Source of the DNA: Bacillota bacterium
GTDB lineage: Bacteria; Bacillota; Clostridia; Lachnospirales; Lachnospiraceae
Direction of reading: 5' to 3'
DNA length: 9,720 nucleotides
Assembly (NCBI GenBank): GCA_023425485.1
Contig: JAFACO010000218.1
Span: 1-9,720 of the forward strand
Below are positions 6,983-9,720 of the stretch, piece after piece; the first letter of the stretch is position 1; every line of letters begins with the position of its first letter. Under the pieces are notes generated by a model that saw only the letters and a list, made by a program, of their open reading frames with translations, was not told the DNA's origin and did no database searches. The translations under genes and the position numbers were made by a program.

Positions 6983-7909
6983 CTATATATTTTCCACATT
7001 GTTGAATTTTTGACTTAGTTCCGTTTTAAGTACGTCCACCGCTTCGTAATCCGGCTTGCATTCCAATAAGTAAATTGGTATTTCTTCAACCATATCATTG
7101 ATATGATTGAATGCATTGTTTGCCAAAGTTTCTTCCCAAACAGGTGCAAAGGTGTGTTTAATTAACTCGATTGCTCCCTCTAATCTACCTAAGGCTCTAA
7201 CTCTATTTACTCTAGCCTGGTCTAATATAACAAATGCGTCTATTTTTACGCTTCGATTCAGGTATTCCTCCGAAGTTCCAAACCAGGGAGCGCCGCAGGT
7301 GTACCAACCATCCTGCTGTTTATAACATAGTGCACGATCCCCATTTAATATTAGAGCGGCTTCTCTTTCCTTCCACATTCTGGTGTGTGTTGTCTTCCCC
7401 ACACCAGAATATGCGCTTACTATTATTCCACGTCCCTGCCACTCCATTACAACACCATGGAACATAATTCCATTCTTATTTAATATGGAGTAAGGAAATA
7501 GATAGGCCAGTTCAGAAAAGCTATTGTGCCATTTACTATTGGTATTATCTTTAATTAATCTCCATTCACTCCACTTCTTAGTTATTATAAAAGCCAAAAT
7601 ATCATTTCTCTGTGCATCCTGGCGAAGCCACAAGTAGTCGCCAGAGGATTTACGATATACCTTATAAGGCAGCGGTCCGTCCTCATAGCCACCTACAAGA
7701 ATATCCTCAGGTAAGATATTGTATTCTTCCTCTTTTATAATATAATCAATGGAACTTACTCCCATATGGATATCTGAATCAATTTCAAAACAATCTACAC
7801 ACTGGGGAAATAAATCACTCTTATTCTTTCTAAGAAGTTTGCTAACTTTAATTATGTATGGTCCAATTGATAGTGCCAATTGATCCTTTGAATTTAATAA
7901 GGAATTCAT
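6983..7909 (-). CDS. HPr-kinase/PEPCK-like ATP-binding protein, possible peptide kinase
   Basis: A 308-residue protein whose C-terminal half has the HprK/PEP-carboxykinase-type nucleotide site. IMFHGVV holds His151, SAYSGVGKTT (165-174, Lys172) is the P-loop, ILNGDRALC (187-195) is the acidic metal-binding segment, and GAPWFGTSEEYLNRSV (206-221) is characteristic of the stand-alone family found in peptide clusters. The N-terminal 130 residues are not HprK-like and may bind substrate. Related kinases in paeninodin-type lasso clusters phosphorylate a serine at the precursor C-terminus. The peptide encoded 48 bases upstream ends Val-Ser-Arg, so it is a candidate substrate, but phosphorylation is inference. 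The ATG at 7909 is preferred over the GTG at 7918 because AAAGGTG is well spaced for it. Confidence 0.85.
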   Translation of the reverse strand: MNSLLNSKDQLALSIGPYIIKVSKLLRKNKSDLFPQCVDCFEIDSDIHMGVSSIDYIIKEEEYNILPEDILVGGYEDGPLPYKVYRKSSGDYLWLRQDAQRNDILAFIITKKWSEWRLIKDNTNSKWHNSFSELAYLFPYSILNKNGIMFHGVVMEWQGRGIIVSAYSGVGKTTHTRMWKEREAALILNGDRALCYKQQDGWYTCGAPWFGTSEEYLNRSVKIDAFVILDQARVNRVRALGRLEGAIELIKHTFAPVWEETLANNAFNHINDMVEEIPIYLLECKPDYEAVDVLKTELSQKFNNVENI

Positions 7910-7915
7910 TGTTTT

Positions 7916-7922
7916 CACCTTT
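7916..7922 (-). promoter_or_regulatory. Ribosome binding site favouring the ATG at 7909
   Basis: AAAGGTG sits six bases before the ATG at 7909. The alternative GTG start at 7918-7916 lies inside this site and has only weak purine-rich sequence upstream, so the protein probably begins MNSLLNSK. Confidence 0.65.
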
Positions 7923-7957
7923 GCTGCTTATTGTCCTACCTGTGGTAATAGTTCTCT

Positions 7958-8278
7958 TTACCTTGATACTCTAAAACCTATATTAGAAACAGTTGTTGCA
8001 TTTACTCTATTGCTGTTATTAATTCCGGAGCTTTGTGCCCAGGAATTATAGTTTCTTCCTAATATGCTCTTGAGGTCGCTGATTAAGTCACTCTTATCAA
8101 CGGTACAGCCATGAGGAGTCGTTTGTGTTATAGCACTAATTGACTCTTCTCCTCTGTCTTTTCTTCCATCTTTGTCTCTGTCATAATAAAAATCAGTACC
8201 TGACCAGCAATTATGAGCAATACTCTCAAATAGTTCTAATTGTTCTATCTTTATACTAGGAGCTACATATTGTTTCAT
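7958..8278 (-). CDS. Candidate precursor peptide of the radical SAM/PqqD cassette
   Basis: A 106-residue peptide that I do not recognise as a known family. It begins MKQYVAPSIKIEQLELFESIA. The YxxPxI pattern at residues 4-9 resembles the recognition motif that PqqD-type domains bind in lasso and related leaders, and residues 9-21 look like an amphipathic helix. The remainder has Cys24 in HNCWSG, an EF-hand-like loop (Asp33, Asp35, Asp37, Gly38, Asp41, Glu44), Cys58 in HGC, and an Asn/Ser-rich C-terminus ending GFRVSR. There is no membrane segment or classical signal peptide. AAGGA precedes the ATG by 9 bases, and the start overlaps the radical SAM gene end by 23 bases, so translation is probably coupled. 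Place, size and leader support a substrate role, but the core and its modification are unknown. A small partner protein is the alternative. Confidence 0.7.
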   Translation of the reverse strand: MKQYVAPSIKIEQLELFESIAHNCWSGTDFYYDRDKDGRKDRGEESISAITQTTPHGCTVDKSDLISDLKSILGRNYNSWAQSSGINNSNRVNATTVSNIGFRVSR

Positions 8279-9401
8279 TAATTCTCATCCTTCCATTTCT
8301 TATTATTTGCTCTAATTCAAGTTTTAATTTGTGATCCATTCGGTCTACTAGCTTGTTTTCCCGGCATATATACTCTGGCATACCATTTAGTCTTCCTGTT
8401 TCCGCTAGTCGTATCGCTGGACAAGCAGTACAAGCAACGCTACAGTCCTTGCATTGGTTAGGCATAGGAGGTATCATAAGCCCTTGGGGGAACTCCTCCC
8501 AAGCCCTTTGAAAGCCCTGCTCAAAAGGATTTTTCCAATGTCCTCCCAGCAGTTGACATCCAATCAATTTTCCATCCCAGGAGATACAAAAGGAATTCAT
8601 ACCAGCCTCGCATCCATATAAGGAATGACTTACTTCTTGCGCACTAAAATTCTCGTTTTTACCTATTTCTTCATCAGGAGCATCAAGATGAGCAGGCTGT
8701 TCCTTATCCACGTACTCTTTGAACGGATTAATGATGTGTTTTCTTTTTCTATTCTCCAACATAACTTTACTTTGCTCGGGTGTAAGACGGCACTCCTCTG
8801 CTTTAGAAATCCCACCTCGCACAGCCTTAGTTACAATCCGGGAAGTCTCTAAATTCACACCATATCCTAACGCAAATATCCTCATTTGTTCTAAATCCTC
8901 AAGATTTTCCTGAACAATAGTTGTACGAAGCGTTAGCTGTGACGGAAGTTCTTTTAATTGATCAATCCCCCTTACCATATTATGATAGCCCTTTGCATCC
9001 TTTGCGACTTTCTCATAAGTTTCTGGTGAAGCCCCATAAACCGTTATTCCAAGTCTATGTGGTGGGTACTCTCGAAGCACCTTTAAAATTTCTGGTGTAA
9101 TCAATGTTGCATTGGTGTACAACGTGACTATAAAACCCATTTTTGCTATTTCACTATAGATTTGGGCAAAATCCGGTCTAAGCATGGGTTCTCCTCCGGT
9201 CAGCAGTAAAGATATGGTCCCTGCTTCCTGTATCTGTTGTGCCATGTTAATCCATTCCTCTGTAGTTCTTTCCCTTCCACCTAATTCGGCCATTCGTTTA
9301 TGATCGATACGAACTAAGCACATTTTGCAATTAAGATTGCATCTGGCCGTTAACTCAAATGTAGCATTTAAGGGGAATCTATCTTGATTTTTCGTATCCA
9401 C
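8256..9401 (-). CDS. Radical SAM/SPASM peptide-modifying enzyme
   Basis: A 381-residue enzyme. The radical SAM cluster motif CxxxCxxC is at Cys21, Cys25 and Cys28 (ARCNLNCKMC), and LTGGEP (67-72) is the SAM-contacting GGE motif. The C-terminus holds a SPASM-type auxiliary cluster region: Cys264-x12-Gly277-x4-Cys282, then Cys317, Cys320, Cys324, Cys327 and Cys346. The CxxCxxxCxxC spacing differs from the textbook CxxCx5Cx3C. Relatives make thioether, C-C or epimer modifications on ribosomal peptides, or activate sulfatases. No recognition domain is visible at its N-terminus, which fits the separate PqqD-like protein encoded just upstream. The start is a GTG at 9401 with AAAGGAGA about 6 bases before it, 16 bases after the PqqD stop. 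The overlapping downstream peptide is the likely substrate; the chemistry cannot be read from sequence. Confidence 0.9.
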   Translation of the reverse strand: MDTKNQDRFPLNATFELTARCNLNCKMCLVRIDHKRMAELGGRERTTEEWINMAQQIQEAGTISLLLTGGEPMLRPDFAQIYSEIAKMGFIVTLYTNATLITPEILKVLREYPPHRLGITVYGASPETYEKVAKDAKGYHNMVRGIDQLKELPSQLTLRTTIVQENLEDLEQMRIFALGYGVNLETSRIVTKAVRGGISKAEECRLTPEQSKVMLENRKRKHIINPFKEYVDKEQPAHLDAPDEEIGKNENFSAQEVSHSLYGCEAGMNSFCISWDGKLIGCQLLGGHWKNPFEQGFQRAWEEFPQGLMIPPMPNQCKDCSVACTACPAIRLAETGRLNGMPEYICRENKLVDRMDHKLKLELEQIIRNGRMRINETICSS

Positions 9402-9417
9402 AAATAATCTCCTTTAC

Positions 9418-9684
9418 TTATTCCGTTACTATGTTGGCTTGAGTAAGCTGCTCTATAAATAATTCAATATCCTTTCTTGCAATCTCTGGATTTACATCAT
9501 ATTCTTCTATTAAGGCATCCACTATTTGAGGCAGCTCTTCCTTTAAGGTTAACCTCTTCCAAAGAAAAGCAGCTGTTTCATTTAAGGAAATTATTCCGTT
9601 AAAATCAGCTATATTATTACCGATTGGTATTACAACATCCAAATCTGCAATCCTTCTTAAAACCAATCCTTCTCTCATCTTCAT
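9418..9684 (-). CDS. PqqD-like peptide recognition protein (RRE)
   Basis: An 88-residue PqqD-family protein, a winged-helix RiPP recognition element that binds a leader peptide and hands it to the modifying enzyme. The family pattern is clear: a beta-rich N-terminus (LVLRRIADLDVVIPIG, residues 7-22), then LNETAAFLWKRL (34-45), and C-terminal helices with EEYDV and DIELFIEQLTQANIV. The frame begins at 9696, but the ATG at 9684 is preferred since GGAGG (9690-9694) overlaps the earlier ATG and is spaced correctly for the second. It is the first cassette gene visible, and only 36 bases remain to the window edge, so its promoter or further upstream genes are out of sight. Confidence 0.9.
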   Translation of the reverse strand: MKMREGLVLRRIADLDVVIPIGNNIADFNGIISLNETAAFLWKRLTLKEELPQIVDALIEEYDVNPEIARKDIELFIEQLTQANIVTE

Positions 9685-9689
9685 ATTTA

Positions 9690-9694
9690 CCTCC
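9690..9694 (-). promoter_or_regulatory. Ribosome binding site that fixes the PqqD start
   Basis: ATGGAGGTAAATATGAAG on the minus strand: the GGAGG inside it lies 5 bases before the ATG at 9684. The upstream ATG (9696) supplies the first bases of this site and has no good site of its own. Confidence 0.75.
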
Positions 9695-9720
9695 ATGATG
9701 GCACTTACGCCACGCTATAT

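Noticed and set aside
8144..8182. Dockerin domain in the small peptide
   Set aside because: Only one calcium loop is present and the paired second repeat and recognition residues of dockerins are missing.
6464..9684. Classical lasso peptide cluster
   Set aside because: No asparagine-synthetase-like cyclase or transglutaminase-like B2 protease is present in the window, and a radical SAM enzyme is present instead. Genes beyond the right edge could change this.
1..9720. tRNA, rRNA, CRISPR array, insertion sequence or attachment site
   Set aside because: No cloverleaf-like sequence, spaced direct repeats, transposase motif or terminal inverted repeats were seen by eye on either strand.

Overview
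The window looks like chromosomal DNA from a low-GC, Gram-positive anaerobe of the class Clostridia, possibly Lachnospiraceae. The grounds are AT-rich composition, strong GGAGG-type ribosome binding sites, and a LytR-CpsA-Psr protein beside Firmicutes-style CpsB phosphatase and BY-kinase genes. The assignment rests on gene content only. Every credible gene lies on the minus strand, so transcription runs from high to low coordinates.

Right part (about 9684 down to 6464) is a compact peptide-modification cassette. In transcription order it holds a PqqD-like recognition protein, a radical SAM/SPASM enzyme, a 106-residue peptide that looks like its substrate, an HPr-kinase/PEPCK-like ATP-binding protein, and an S24/S26-family (SipW-like) peptidase. 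The likely substrate has a YxxPxI leader motif, two cysteines, a DxDxDG calcium-loop motif and a C-terminal GFRVSR. This resembles a RiPP (ribosomally made, post-translationally modified peptide) locus but matches no characterised class that I can name.

Middle part (6471 down to 764) is an exopolysaccharide/capsule control block. It encodes a CpsB/YwqE-type PHP tyrosine phosphatase, a membrane-anchored protein with Ig-like (DUF5011-like) repeats, two tandem chain-length-regulator/BY-kinase fusions (the second ending in a Gly-Tyr repeat tail), and a LytR-CpsA-Psr ligase. Spacings are short or negative throughout, including an 8-base overlap between the peptidase and phosphatase genes. I found no internal promoter or terminator, so the ten genes from PqqD to LCP probably share one transcript that starts beyond the right edge.

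Left part holds a separate ridA gene with its own candidate promoter (696-724) and a terminator (142-180), then the first 25 codons of another gene running off the left edge. No glycosyltransferase, flippase or transporter is present. If the two blocks do work together, an attractive but untested idea is that the modified peptide is a surface or secreted product made alongside the polysaccharide.
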